This document shows positions 25,639-34,080 of a stretch of 64,000 nucleotides of DNA, in pieces. A program made the translations under genes and the position numbers. Below the pieces are notes generated by a model, which made no database searches, was not told the origin of the DNA, and saw only the letters and a program-made list of their open reading frames with translations. The DNA lies in the NCBI RefSeq assembly GCF_031846415.1, contig NZ_JAVRHT010000002.1, forward strand, positions 1 through 64,000, given 5' to 3'. This stretch comes from Rubrivirga litoralis (GTDB lineage Bacteria > Bacteroidota > Rhodothermia > Rhodothermales > Rubricoccaceae). Each line of letters starts with the position of its first letter. Position 1 is the first letter of the stretch.

Positions 25639-26970
25639 ATGATCGGGAGACGTGGGCGGGGCGGGGCGGACCCGGGCGCCGACCTCCGCGGCGAGGTCGG
25701 GTTCGGCGCGCTCCTGCGGACGAACGCCGACGTCCGGCGGCTGTGGGGCGGGACCGTCGTGTCGCTCTTCGGCGACTGGTTCAACACGCTCGCGCTGTAC
25801 CGGCTCGTCCTGGACCTGACCGGGTCCGAGACGGCGCTGGGCGGCGTGTTCCTGACCAAGCTCCTCCCGCTCGCGCTGGCCTCGCCCGTCGCCGGCGTGT
25901 TGGCCGACCGGCTCGACCGGCGGAAGCTGATGATCGGGGCCGACCTCGTGCGCGCGGCGATCGTGCTCGGGTTCCTGTTCGTCCGCGACGCGGGCGACCT
26001 GTGGCTGCTCTACGTGCTGGCCTCGGCGCAGATCGCGGTGAGCGCGGCGTTCACGCCGGCCAAGAACGCGGTCCTCCCGGCGATCACGAAAAAGGGCGAG
26101 CTGCTGACCGCCAACGCGCTGCTCTCGGCCACGTGGTCGATCATGCTCGCCGTCGGGGCCGCGGCCGGCGGGCCGGCCGTCGACATGTTCGGGACCGACG
26201 TGGTGTTCTGGCTCGACGCGGCGACGTACCTCGTGAGCGCCGCCTTGATCGCCCGCGTCCGCGTGCCGCCGCGGGCGCCGGACGCGTCGGGGGAGGGCGG
26301 CCAGCCGACCGCGCGGGGCGGCGTGGGCGGGGCGGTGCGCGAGGGGCTCGGCCAGATCGTCGAGGGCTGGCGCTACCTCCGGCGGCGCCCGGCCGTCGGG
26401 CGCATCGCGCTCGCCAAGGCCACGTGGTCGGTCGGCGGCGGCGGGCTCGTGCTGGCCCTCGCGCTCATCGGCGACCGCCTGTTCCCGTCGGCCGGGACGA
26501 CCGGGATCGGCGTCCTGTTCGCGGCGCGCGGGCTGGGGACCGGGCTCGGGCCGATCCTCGCGCGCGCGCTCTTCCGCGACGCCCGGCGGTGGCCGGCGGT
26601 CCTCGGCGCGTGCGTGGTCGCGAGCGCCGTGGCCTACGCCGGCGTGGCGGTCGCCGGCGACGTGCGGTGGGCCGTCGTCGCGCTCGTGGTCCTGGCCCAC
26701 GCGGCGAGCGGGACCAACTGGGTGCTCTCGACGACGCTCCTCCAGGACCGGGCCGAGGACCGCTACCGCGGGCGCGTGTTCGCGACCGACTGGCTCCTCG
26801 CCACGCTCGTGCAGAGCGTGTCGATCGTGACGACGAGCGTGCTCCTGGAGTCGGGCGTGGGCGTCGGGACCGTCATCCTCGGTCTGGCCGCGGTCGAGGG
26901 CGGGGTGGGGCTGCTGTGGCTGGTGACCGTCGTCCCGGCGGAGCGGGCGGCGGAAACGGTGGGCCAGTAG
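25639..26970 (+). CDS. MFS transporter (MFS_3/EntS-type exporter)
   Basis: 443 residues with about 12 hydrophobic spans. Typical features are LWGGTVVSLFGDWFNTLALY in the first helix, the motif-A-like loop GVLADRLDRRKLMIGADLVRA, the helix FTPAKNAVLPAITKKGELLTANAL (split by a loop), and DRAEDRYRGRVFATDWLLA in the second half. Members such as EntS export siderophores; others export macrolides or remain uncharacterised. The first 25 residues are Gly/Arg-rich and may not be translated. The substrate cannot be inferred from neighbours. Confidence 0.88.
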   Translation: MIGRRGRGGADPGADLRGEVGFGALLRTNADVRRLWGGTVVSLFGDWFNTLALYRLVLDLTGSETALGGVFLTKLLPLALASPVAGVLADRLDRRKLMIGADLVRAAIVLGFLFVRDAGDLWLLYVLASAQIAVSAAFTPAKNAVLPAITKKGELLTANALLSATWSIMLAVGAAAGGPAVDMFGTDVVFWLDAATYLVSAALIARVRVPPRAPDASGEGGQPTARGGVGGAVREGLGQIVEGWRYLRRRPAVGRIALAKATWSVGGGGLVLALALIGDRLFPSAGTTGIGVLFAARGLGTGLGPILARALFRDARRWPAVLGACVVASAVAYAGVAVAGDVRWAVVALVVLAHAASGTNWVLSTTLLQDRAEDRYRGRVFATDWLLATLVQSVSIVTTSVLLESGVGVGTVILGLAAVEGGVGLLWLVTVVPAERAAETVGQ

Positions 26971-27330
26971 GGCAGTGGGTCGGGAGAGCCGTGGGGCAGT
27001 GGGAGGCGCTGGCGCCCGTGTCGACCGCCCCGCCCGCATCCCGAAAGGCGCCGCGGGAGAGCCGTACGCTGGGGCGGGGTGGGGGAGGAGCCGCCCCGCC
27101 CCGCCGTAGGCTAGAGCGACCGTCCTGACCTACCGACTCCTGATACGCGCTCTGGAGGCTGGGTGTGCACCCGCCCCGCCCTGGCGCCTGCTGCGAAGTT
27201 CCCTCTCCCCGTGGGAGAGGGTGAGGGGTCGGGCGGGGGGGCGAGGGCCTTGCGAACTCAGCAACCCCGTATGACCCCTTGGCCCACCGGCCCTGTTCAA
27301 GTCCCGGGCGGGGCGGGCGATACCCCGGCC
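26971..27330. other. gap with hairpin repeat before histidine kinase
   Basis: 360 nt. It holds GGGCAGTGGG quasi-heptamer repeats just after the MFS stop (26970-27003), 11-mer copies, and the hairpin CCCTCTCCC-CGT-GGGAGAGGG at 27201-27221 followed by TGAGGGG. TCTGGAGGCTGGGT near 27151 also occurs near 39499. No gene is supported. Confidence 0.5.
27201..27221. repeat. hairpin CCCTCTCCC / GGGAGAGGG
   Basis: A perfect 9-bp stem with a 3-nt loop, flanked on the right by TGAGGGG. This type of hairpin is a widespread short extragenic repeat in environmental bacterial genomes. A looser relative (CCTCCCC-ACC-GGGGAGG, then GCCAGGGGAG) lies at 8349-8365. Confidence 0.7.
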
Positions 27331-29145
27331 ATGACGACTGCCCCCGAGGCTCACCCCGCGGCCGCCCTCGCCGGAGTGCCGGCGGCCCTCGCCGTCCTCG
27401 ACGCCGGTGGCGGGGTGGCGTGGTCGAGCCGCGCGTTCGATGCTCTCTTGGGTTCGCCGGACGCCTGGGGCGACGCGGTGCAGGCCGCACTCGGGCGACT
27501 GGTCGCGGGCGCGGACGCCGCCGACGTGGTGCGCCCCGGGCACGCGGCCGAGCGGCTCGACCTGCGCGCGCACGCGCTCGGCGGGGGCGGGGCGGCCGTC
27601 GTCGCCGCCGTCGCGGCGGACCCGTTGGGGGCGCGCGTCGCGGCGGCCGAGGCCGCGCTCCACGCGCTCGCCCGGCCCCGCCCGGACCTCCTCGCGCTGC
27701 TCGAAGCCGCCGCCGTCCACGTCGGGCAGGCGCTGGCGGCCGACGTCGCCGTGGCGCTCGTGGGCGGGGCGGACGACTACGTCCGGTGCGCCGTGTGGCC
27801 GCCCGACGCCGCGCCCGGCCTCGTCACCGCAGCGGTCCCGCCGGGCGACGGCTCCGGCCGAGCGCGCGACGTGTCCGCCCCGCCCGTGCTCGCGGCGCTC
27901 GGGGCCGCGCACGCGCTCGCGCTCCCGGTCGGCGGCGGCCTCCCCGCCCTCGTCGTCGTCGGGCGCGGGCGGCCGTGGCGCCCGGACGAGCGCGCGGCGG
28001 CCGACCGACTGGGAGCGCTCGTGGCCACGCTCTGGGGCTGGGCCGAGGCCGAGGACCGCTTCGAGCGGACTGTGGCCGACCTCGACGACGCCCTGTTCAC
28101 GGTCGCCCACGACGCCGACGGCCGGCGGCGGTACGCGTTCGTGAGCCCGCAGGCCGAGGCGCTGACGGGGCTCGACCCCGACGCCGTCCTCGCCGGCGAC
28201 GCCGACTGGAGCGCCCTCGTGGTCGACGGCGACCGCGCGGCGTTCGCGGCCCACGACGCCCGGCTCCGGGCGGGGCGGCCCTCGACGGTCGACGTCCGGC
28301 TGGTCGTGGGCGGCGACGTCGCGTGGGTGCGCGAGCGGGCGACGCCCGGGCTCGACGCGGCCGGGAACGTCGCCACCGGCGGCCTTCTCGCCGACGTGAC
28401 GGCCCAGCACAAGGCCGAGGCCCAGCTCCGGCGCGCCCGGCGTGCTGCCGAGCGGGCGGCCCACGCGCGCATGGCCTTTCTCCGCACCATGAGTCACGAG
28501 CTCCGCACGCCGCTCGGTGTCATCCGCGGGTTCGCCGACCTGCTGGCCGACGAGGTGGCCGATCTCGCCGCCCCGCCCGAGGTGGCCGAGTTCGCGGACG
28601 CGATCCAGACCGCCGCCGGCCGCGCGCTCCGCCTGGTCTCCGACCTGCTCGACCTGTCGCGGCTCGAGACCAAGGCCCTCGACCTGCGGCGCATGCCGGT
28701 TGCCCTCGGCCCGCTCCTGGCCGCCGTCGCCGGGCGCCACCGCCCCGCCCTCGACGGCCGCGGCGTGGCCCTCCATGTCGAGCCCACCGATGCGGCCGCG
28801 CTGGCCGACCCCGCGCGCGTCGAGCAGGTGGTCGAGCAGCTCCTCGCCAACGCCGCCAAGTTCACCGAGCGCGGCGCCGTCGCCGTCCGCGTCCGGGCCG
28901 AGGGCGGGGCGGTCCGCGTCGAGGTCGCCGACACGGGCGTCGGCGTCGCCGCCGACGCGCTCGACGACGTGTTCGAGCCGTTCGTCCAGGGCGACGCCCG
29001 CGTCAACCGCCGGTTCGAGGGGACCGGCCTGGGCTTGGCCGTCGCCCGCCGCCTCGCCGACCAGATGGGCGGGGGCCTGACGGCGGCGAGCGTCGAGGGC
29101 GAAGGCTCGACGTTCACGCTCACGCTCCCCAGGGACGAGGGCTGA
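27331..29145 (+). CDS. PAS-containing sensor histidine kinase
   Basis: 604 residues from the ATG at 27331 (in-frame starts further upstream lie in repeat sequence). No membrane span is evident, so it is probably cytoplasmic. A degenerate N-terminal PAS/GAF-like region (residues 10-240) precedes a clearer PAS domain (about 245-360: DALFTVAHDADGRRRYAFVS, PQAEALTGLDPDAVL). Next comes the HisKA helix with the phosphorylated His in MSHELRTPLGVIRGFADLL, then HATPase_c with N-box EQLLANAAKFTERG, G1 VADTGVGV and G2 GTGLGLAVARRLADQMGGG. All catalytic boxes look intact. No response regulator gene is adjacent, so its partner is unknown. Confidence 0.93.
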   Translation: MTTAPEAHPAAALAGVPAALAVLDAGGGVAWSSRAFDALLGSPDAWGDAVQAALGRLVAGADAADVVRPGHAAERLDLRAHALGGGGAAVVAAVAADPLGARVAAAEAALHALARPRPDLLALLEAAAVHVGQALAADVAVALVGGADDYVRCAVWPPDAAPGLVTAAVPPGDGSGRARDVSAPPVLAALGAAHALALPVGGGLPALVVVGRGRPWRPDERAAADRLGALVATLWGWAEAEDRFERTVADLDDALFTVAHDADGRRRYAFVSPQAEALTGLDPDAVLAGDADWSALVVDGDRAAFAAHDARLRAGRPSTVDVRLVVGGDVAWVRERATPGLDAAGNVATGGLLADVTAQHKAEAQLRRARRAAERAAHARMAFLRTMSHELRTPLGVIRGFADLLADEVADLAAPPEVAEFADAIQTAAGRALRLVSDLLDLSRLETKALDLRRMPVALGPLLAAVAGRHRPALDGRGVALHVEPTDAAALADPARVEQVVEQLLANAAKFTERGAVAVRVRAEGGAVRVEVADTGVGVAADALDDVFEPFVQGDARVNRRFEGTGLGLAVARRLADQMGGGLTAASVEGEGSTFTLTLPRDEG

Positions 29146-29196
29146 GCAGGTGCGGCACGCCCCGCCGCCCCGCCCGGCGGCGCGGGCGGCCTCGCC

Positions 29197-30180
29197 CTAC
29201 GGCCGCTCCGCCCCGCCCCCAGCGGCCCGCGCCGCGTTGCGCACGTTGCGGACGAACCCCTCCCACCCCGCCCGCTTGACCGGGCTCCGGCGGAACCGCT
29301 CGCGGAAGGCGGGCAAGTCGATCTCGGCCCACTCGGCCGCCGGCGTGTCCTCGGTGCCCGGGCGCGGGAGGAACCGGGCGTCGCGCGTGGGCTGGGAAAA
29401 CTTGGTCCACGGGCACACGTCCTGGCAGACGTCGCAGCCGAACGCCCACGCCCCGAACTCGGCGGCGAGGGCGGGGAGGTCCGGCCCGGGGTGCTCGATC
29501 GTCCAGTACGAGATGCAGCGCGTGGCGTCGATCTGGTAGGGCGCGTCGAGCGCGCCCGTGGGGCAGGCGTCGAGGCAGCGCGTGCACGAGCCGCAGTGAT
29601 CGGCCGCGAACGGGGCGTCGGGCGCGAGGGGCACGTCCGTGATCAGCTCGCCGAGGAACACGAACGAGCCGTGGGTGGGCGTGATGAGGTTGGTGTTCTT
29701 GGCCTGCCAGCCCAGCCCGGCCCGCTGCGCCCAGGCTTTGTCCATCACCGGCGCCGAGTCCACGAACGCGCGACCGCCCGCCCCGCCCGTGCGCCGGTCG
29801 AGCCAGTCGAACAGCTCGGCCAGCTTCTCCTTGAGGACGTCGTGGTAGTCGTCGCCCCAGGCGTAGCGGCTGATCTTGGCCGCGCCGGGCTCGCCCCCGC
29901 CGGGCCGCCGGTCGGGCTGCCAGTAGCTGGCGAAGACCGAGACCACGCTCCGCGCGCCCGGCACGAGGACCGTCGGGTCGATCCGCTTCTCGAAGTTCCG
30001 CTCCATCCACGTCATCGCGCCGCTGGCCCCGCCGTGGCGGCCGTTGGCGAGCCACGCGTCGAGGCGGCGGGCCTCGACGTCCAGCCGCTCGGCGACCGCG
30101 ACGCCGACGCCGTCGAACCCGACGCGACGGGCCTCGGCCTTCAGGTCGCGGGCGAGGGCGGAGGCGTCGTAGCCGGGCAC
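29197..30180 (-). CDS. queG: epoxyqueuosine reductase QueG
   Basis: 327 residues from the GTG at 30180 (VPGYDASALARDL); a TTG 16 codons upstream is also open. It shows the cobalamin-binding domain with the Asp-bearing FVDSAPVMDKAWAQRAGLGW and the conserved GKNTNLI-like QAKNTNLITPTHGSF. The two 4Fe-4S clusters are CGSCTRCLDACPTGA and CDVCQDVCPW. QueG performs the last step of queuosine synthesis, reducing epoxyqueuosine at the tRNA wobble base. The family's usual C-terminal HEAT repeat is short or absent here. Convergent with the histidine kinase. Confidence 0.95.
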   Translation of the reverse strand: MPGYDASALARDLKAEARRVGFDGVGVAVAERLDVEARRLDAWLANGRHGGASGAMTWMERNFEKRIDPTVLVPGARSVVSVFASYWQPDRRPGGGEPGAAKISRYAWGDDYHDVLKEKLAELFDWLDRRTGGAGGRAFVDSAPVMDKAWAQRAGLGWQAKNTNLITPTHGSFVFLGELITDVPLAPDAPFAADHCGSCTRCLDACPTGALDAPYQIDATRCISYWTIEHPGPDLPALAAEFGAWAFGCDVCQDVCPWTKFSQPTRDARFLPRPGTEDTPAAEWAEIDLPAFRERFRRSPVKRAGWEGFVRNVRNAARAAGGGAERP

Positions 30181-30308
30181 GGGCGGGCGGGGTGGGGCGG
30201 GTGGGGCAGAACGGGCGGGGCGGTGCAACGGGTCGGGCGGGGCGGTCGGTACGCCGGACCCGCGCCGCGCGCCGCTCCGTAGGTCGGTCCACCCCGCCCG
30301 CTCTGCCC

Positions 30309-31223
30309 ATGCTCGTCCTCCTCACCGGCGCCACCGGCTACGTCGGCTCCTACGTCCTCGACGCGCTCCTCGCGCGCGGCCACACCGTCCGCGCGCTCAC
30401 GCGGGGCGCGGCGCCGGGTCTCGACGGCCGCGACGGCGTCGAAACCGCGCGCGGCGACGTGACCGACCGCGGCTCGCTGGGCGGGGCGTTCGACGGCGTC
30501 GACGCGGTCGTCCACCTCGTCGGCATCATCGACGAGCAGCCGTCGAAGGGCGTCACGTTCGAGCGCGTCCACGTCGACGGGACGCGGAACGTGGCCGAGG
30601 CCGCGCGCGCGGCCGGCGTGGGCCGGTTCGTCCACATGAGCGCGAACGGCGCGCGGGCCGACGGCCGGAGCGCCTACCAGACGACGAAGTGGCGGGCCGA
30701 GGAGGTCGTCCGCGGCGCGGGCTTCGAGCACCTCGTCGTGTTCCGCCCCTCGACGCTCTTCGGCGACCCCGGCTCGGACAACCCGGAGTTCGCCAAGCGG
30801 CTGTGGGAGACGCTCGTCAAGCCGTTCCCCGTCCTGCCCGTGTTCGGCGACGGCGACTACCAGCTCCAGCCCGTTCACGTCGAGGCGTGTGCCGAGGCGA
30901 TGGCTGAGGCCGTCACGCGCGACGCCTCGGCCGGCCGGAGCTACTGCGTCGCCGGGCACGAGCGGGTCGCCTACAAGGAGGTCCTCCGGCGGATCGCGCG
31001 CGGGGGCGGGGTGGACCCCAAGCCGACCGTGCCGGTCCCGATCCCGGTCGCGCGGCTGGGCGTGAACACGCTGGGCAAGGCGGGCGTGCTGCCGATCTCG
31101 CCGGCCCAGTTCGAGATGCTCGTCGAGGGCAACACGTGCGACGCGTCGGCCTTTTTCGCCGACTTCGACGTGGCCTCGCCGCCCTTCGACGCCGACAGCC
31201 TGGCCTACCTCCGGCGGTACTGA
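30309..31223 (+). CDS. NAD(P)-binding atypical SDR (NDUFA9/YbjT-like)
   Basis: 304 residues. A Rossmann start, MLVLLTGATGYVGSYVLDAL, is followed by the loop LVGIIDEQPSKGVTFERVHVDGT and the atypical active-site region SAYQTTKWRAEEVV, then VFRPSTLFGDPGSDN. This pattern is typical of the NDUFA9-like complex I subunit family in bacteria, which binds NAD(P)H; many members are annotated only as NAD-dependent epimerases. Function unproven. Divergent from queG across 128 nt of repeat-rich sequence. Confidence 0.85.
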   Translation: MLVLLTGATGYVGSYVLDALLARGHTVRALTRGAAPGLDGRDGVETARGDVTDRGSLGGAFDGVDAVVHLVGIIDEQPSKGVTFERVHVDGTRNVAEAARAAGVGRFVHMSANGARADGRSAYQTTKWRAEEVVRGAGFEHLVVFRPSTLFGDPGSDNPEFAKRLWETLVKPFPVLPVFGDGDYQLQPVHVEACAEAMAEAVTRDASAGRSYCVAGHERVAYKEVLRRIARGGGVDPKPTVPVPIPVARLGVNTLGKAGVLPISPAQFEMLVEGNTCDASAFFADFDVASPPFDADSLAYLRRY

Positions 31224-31338
31224 CGCCGGCCGTTGCGCCACCCCGCCCCCGGGCCACGGGCGCGGTGGTGGTGCAAGAGGAGGGAGAGGCGCCACCCCGC
31301 CCAGCTCGCACCGGGGCGGCTGGGTGTCTCAAACGACG

Positions 31339-31367
31339 CGCGCCGCTCCCGGCGTGGGGGCGGCGCG
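31339..31367. terminator. possible bidirectional hairpin between convergent genes
   Basis: An 8-bp perfect stem (CGCGCCGC with GCGGCGCG) with a 13-nt loop lies in the gap between the NDUFA9-like gene and the convergent mltD gene. No U-tract, so the assignment rests on position. Confidence 0.4.
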
Positions 31368-31390
31368 ACAGAGCGGGGCGGGGAGGACGC

Positions 31391-33457
31391 CTAGCCGCGC
31401 GAGCCGGCGGCCGACACGCGGAGGCGCTGGCCGGGCCGGATGACGTCGCTGCGCAGGCCGTTCCACTCGCGGATCTGGGAGATCGTGACGCCGTAGCGCT
31501 TGGCGATCCCCGTCAGGTTCTCGCCGCCGCGGACGCGGTGCGTCGTCGGGCGGGCGGGGCGGGCCGCCTTCGCGGGGGCCGGCGCCTCGCCCGAGACGCG
31601 GAGCGTCTGGCCCGGGTGGACCGTGTCGCTCCGCAGGCCGTTGAGCGCGCGGAGGCGAGCGACCGTCGTCCCGTGCTCGCGGGCGATCGAGGTCAGGTAC
31701 TCGCCGCGCTGGACGCGGTGCGTCTCCGGCTGGCGGTCGGAGACCACGCGGACCGGGACGGCGGCCTCGGCGGGCGGGGCGGGGCGGGCCCGCTCGGCCG
31801 CCGGCTCGGCCTCGGACCCCGGCGTGGGCTCGCGGCGGGCGACGAAGGCGGGCTCGGCCGCCGGCGCCGGCGCGCGCTCCACCCCGCCCGGCGCATCGGC
31901 CTGGGCGACCTGGGCGGCCGTCTGGTCAGCGCGCGCTTCGGCGGCGGCCACGGCGGGCGGGGCGGCGGCGGCGTAGCGCTCGACCGGGACCGCGCGGCGG
32001 ACGCGCTGCGGGCGGGGCTCGCTGGCGCGGCGCGTCTCGCGGCGGGCGACGAGCGTCGCGACGGCGTCCGAGTGCTCCTGCGGGGCGAGCGGGCGCACGG
32101 CGCGCGGGCCGAACTGGACGGTCCCCGCCGCGAACTGCGCCCCGTTCGCCTCGGGCGGGGCGAGCCGGTCGAGGGCCGCGGCGTGCTCGGCGTAGTACCC
32201 GGCCGGGATGCGGACCATGTGCGGCAGGCGGACGGCCGGGGCCGCGCCCCGCTTGAGCGACGGGTTCAAGGCGCGGAGCACGGCCTCGTCGACGTCGATC
32301 GCGCGGGCCACGCTCGCCAGCCGCGTCCCGCCGGCGACGGGCACGCGGTCGAACACGTAGGCCGGCCCCGGCTCGTAGGCGCCGAGCCCGTAGGCCGACG
32401 GGTTGGAGAGGACCAGCGACGTCGCGATAAACATGGGCACGTAGGCCCGCGTCTCGCGCGGGATCACGTGGTCGATGTCCCAGAACGTCGCCTGCTGCCC
32501 CGTCTGGTCCTCGAACCGGCGCACGCCGCGGGCGATGACGGCCGGGTTGCAGTTGTAGCCGGCGAGCGCGAGCTGCCAGTCGCCGAAGCGGTCGTAGAGG
32601 TCGCGGAGGTGGCGGGCCGCGGCGCGCGTGGCGGCCTCGGGGTCGAGCCGGTCGTCGACCTCGCTCTCCGAGCGGAGCCCGTAGGCCCGGCCGGTCGCCC
32701 GGATAAACTGCCACATGCCGGCGGCGCCGGCGTGGCTCTGAGCGACGGGGTTGAGCGCGCTCTCGACCATCGCCAGGTACTTCAGCTCGTCCGGCACGCC
32801 CTCCTCGGCGAGCACGCGCTCGACCATCGGGAAGTACGTGTCGGCCCGCGACTGGAGGCGGGACACGTGGCTCGGCCGCTTGAGCAGGAACTGGAGGTAG
32901 CGCTCGACCTGCGGGTTCACGTCCATCGGGACCTGCGTGGCGAAGGCGCCGAGGTCGGGGAGCGTGACGTGGTCGAGGAGCGGGACGCCCTGGTCGAACC
33001 CGCGCTCGACGGCGTCGGTGCCCGCCGTGCGCACGGCGTACACGTCGCCGCGGTCGAGGGCGGGGCGGTCGTAGAACCGCTCGTACTCGGTGAGCACGGA
33101 GCTGTAGACGGCGCGGAGCCGGTCGTCCAGGAGCGCGCCCGGCCGCTGGGCCGCAAGACGGACGTCGCTCACGAGGTCGTCCAGGAGGACGGCGTAGCGG
33201 GCGGCGTCACCGTCGGCGTCGGCCTGGAGGAGCGCGGACTGACGCGTGTAGAACGCGGCGACGCGGCGGGCGAGCTCCTCGTCGGAGACCGAGTCGGCGG
33301 GCACGAACCCGGGCAGGAGCGCGTCGGCCGCCGTGGGGAGCGGGGTGGCCGGGCGCACGGGCGCGGTGTCCGTGGTCGCCGTCTGGGCGAGGGCGTCGGG
33401 TCCGAGGGCCGGACCCGCGACGAGGGCCGCCGCCGCCAGGAGTGTGAGGCGTGTCAT
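31391..33457 (-). CDS. mltD: MltD-type lytic murein transglycosylase with LysM repeats
   Basis: 688 residues from the ATG at 33457, which gives a signal peptide (MTRLTLLAAAALVAGPALG). The SLT domain (about residues 185-330) contains the catalytic Glu in KYLAMVESALNPVAQSHAGAA (split at its centre), then GMWQFIRATGRAYGL and WQLALAGYNCNPAVI. A LysM-like segment follows near residue 395, then a 150-residue Ala/Pro/Arg linker. The two clear LysM domains at the C-terminus read HRVQRGEYLTSIAREHG and HRVRGGENLTGIAKRYG. It cleaves peptidoglycan glycan strands to 1,6-anhydro ends in the periplasm. Convergent with the NDUFA9-like gene. Confidence 0.95.
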   Translation of the reverse strand: MTRLTLLAAAALVAGPALGPDALAQTATTDTAPVRPATPLPTAADALLPGFVPADSVSDEELARRVAAFYTRQSALLQADADGDAARYAVLLDDLVSDVRLAAQRPGALLDDRLRAVYSSVLTEYERFYDRPALDRGDVYAVRTAGTDAVERGFDQGVPLLDHVTLPDLGAFATQVPMDVNPQVERYLQFLLKRPSHVSRLQSRADTYFPMVERVLAEEGVPDELKYLAMVESALNPVAQSHAGAAGMWQFIRATGRAYGLRSESEVDDRLDPEAATRAAARHLRDLYDRFGDWQLALAGYNCNPAVIARGVRRFEDQTGQQATFWDIDHVIPRETRAYVPMFIATSLVLSNPSAYGLGAYEPGPAYVFDRVPVAGGTRLASVARAIDVDEAVLRALNPSLKRGAAPAVRLPHMVRIPAGYYAEHAAALDRLAPPEANGAQFAAGTVQFGPRAVRPLAPQEHSDAVATLVARRETRRASEPRPQRVRRAVPVERYAAAAPPAVAAAEARADQTAAQVAQADAPGGVERAPAPAAEPAFVARREPTPGSEAEPAAERARPAPPAEAAVPVRVVSDRQPETHRVQRGEYLTSIAREHGTTVARLRALNGLRSDTVHPGQTLRVSGEAPAPAKAARPARPTTHRVRGGENLTGIAKRYGVTISQIREWNGLRSDVIRPGQRLRVSAAGSRG

Positions 33458-34080
33458 GGGCGGGGGGACTGTGGAGAGCGGGGGGACGTCGAGCGAACGG
33501 GCGGCCGACCCCGATGGGCCGGAACGACTTGGCCGGATCAAGAAACGGCGCGTAGGGCCGGAGAACAAGGCCAGAGGCCGATCAGCGGCTTGAGCCGGGG
33601 CCGGTGGGTCCCTAAAGTATCGTCTGGGCGGGGCGGCGTCTTGAGAGAGTTCGCGAGACCTGCACATTTGTGCCCCGCCCTGCCCCGCCCCGCCCGTGGC
33701 CACCGAAACCGTAAAAGCGAGACGTCCGCCTGCGCACGATGGGACGGTAGACGTGTGCCCAGCAGCGAGGTCGGAGAATGGGGTGCGCGCCCACAGGGCG
33801 CTCGGGTACTTTCCATCGACGGCCTGCGCGGCCGGCCTCGATCCCCTTCCAGCGCCGTCACAGTCGCTGTACGAAGAGCGGGGGCTAGTGCTGTGTCGAG
33901 CTCTTGTGGACGCGCTCGCGCTCGGCCTCCTCCGCCACGTGTGCTTCTTCTGGCTGCGCCGATGCTGCGCGGCGTCCAGGAGGGCGGCGTCCCCGCCGAC
34001 CGCACCCCCGGCAGTAGCCGCTCGGCAAAGCACCAGCCACTCTCCACCTCATCACAGCGGTCCTGCTCCGCACTGCGTCA
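33458..34080. other. 623-nt gap with degenerate dispersed repeats
   Basis: No gene. Base composition is less GC-rich than elsewhere. It holds the second copy of the repeat seen at 8183-8305 (conserved blocks 33885-33932 and 34011-34022). Inside it, 33951-33984 matches the reverse complement of 49409-49442 at 32 of 34 positions. These look like worn remnants of a repeated element rather than regulatory DNA, although the promoter of the ATP-grasp gene must also lie here. Confidence 0.65.
33951..33984 (+). repeat. 34-bp dispersed repeat, copy 1
   Basis: Starts TGGCTGCGCCGATG and ends GTCCAGGAGGG. It differs from the reverse complement of 49409-49442 at only two positions, both transitions. Confidence 0.9.

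Noticed and set aside
27280..27320. GTTCAAGTCCCGGGC resembles a tRNA T-arm
   Set aside because: No acceptor, D or anticodon arm can be folded around it and no CCA end follows.
33391..34033. N-terminal extension of the MltD frame upstream of 33457
   Set aside because: The upstream part covers the repeat-rich gap, lacks homology, and would bury the signal peptide that starts at 33457.
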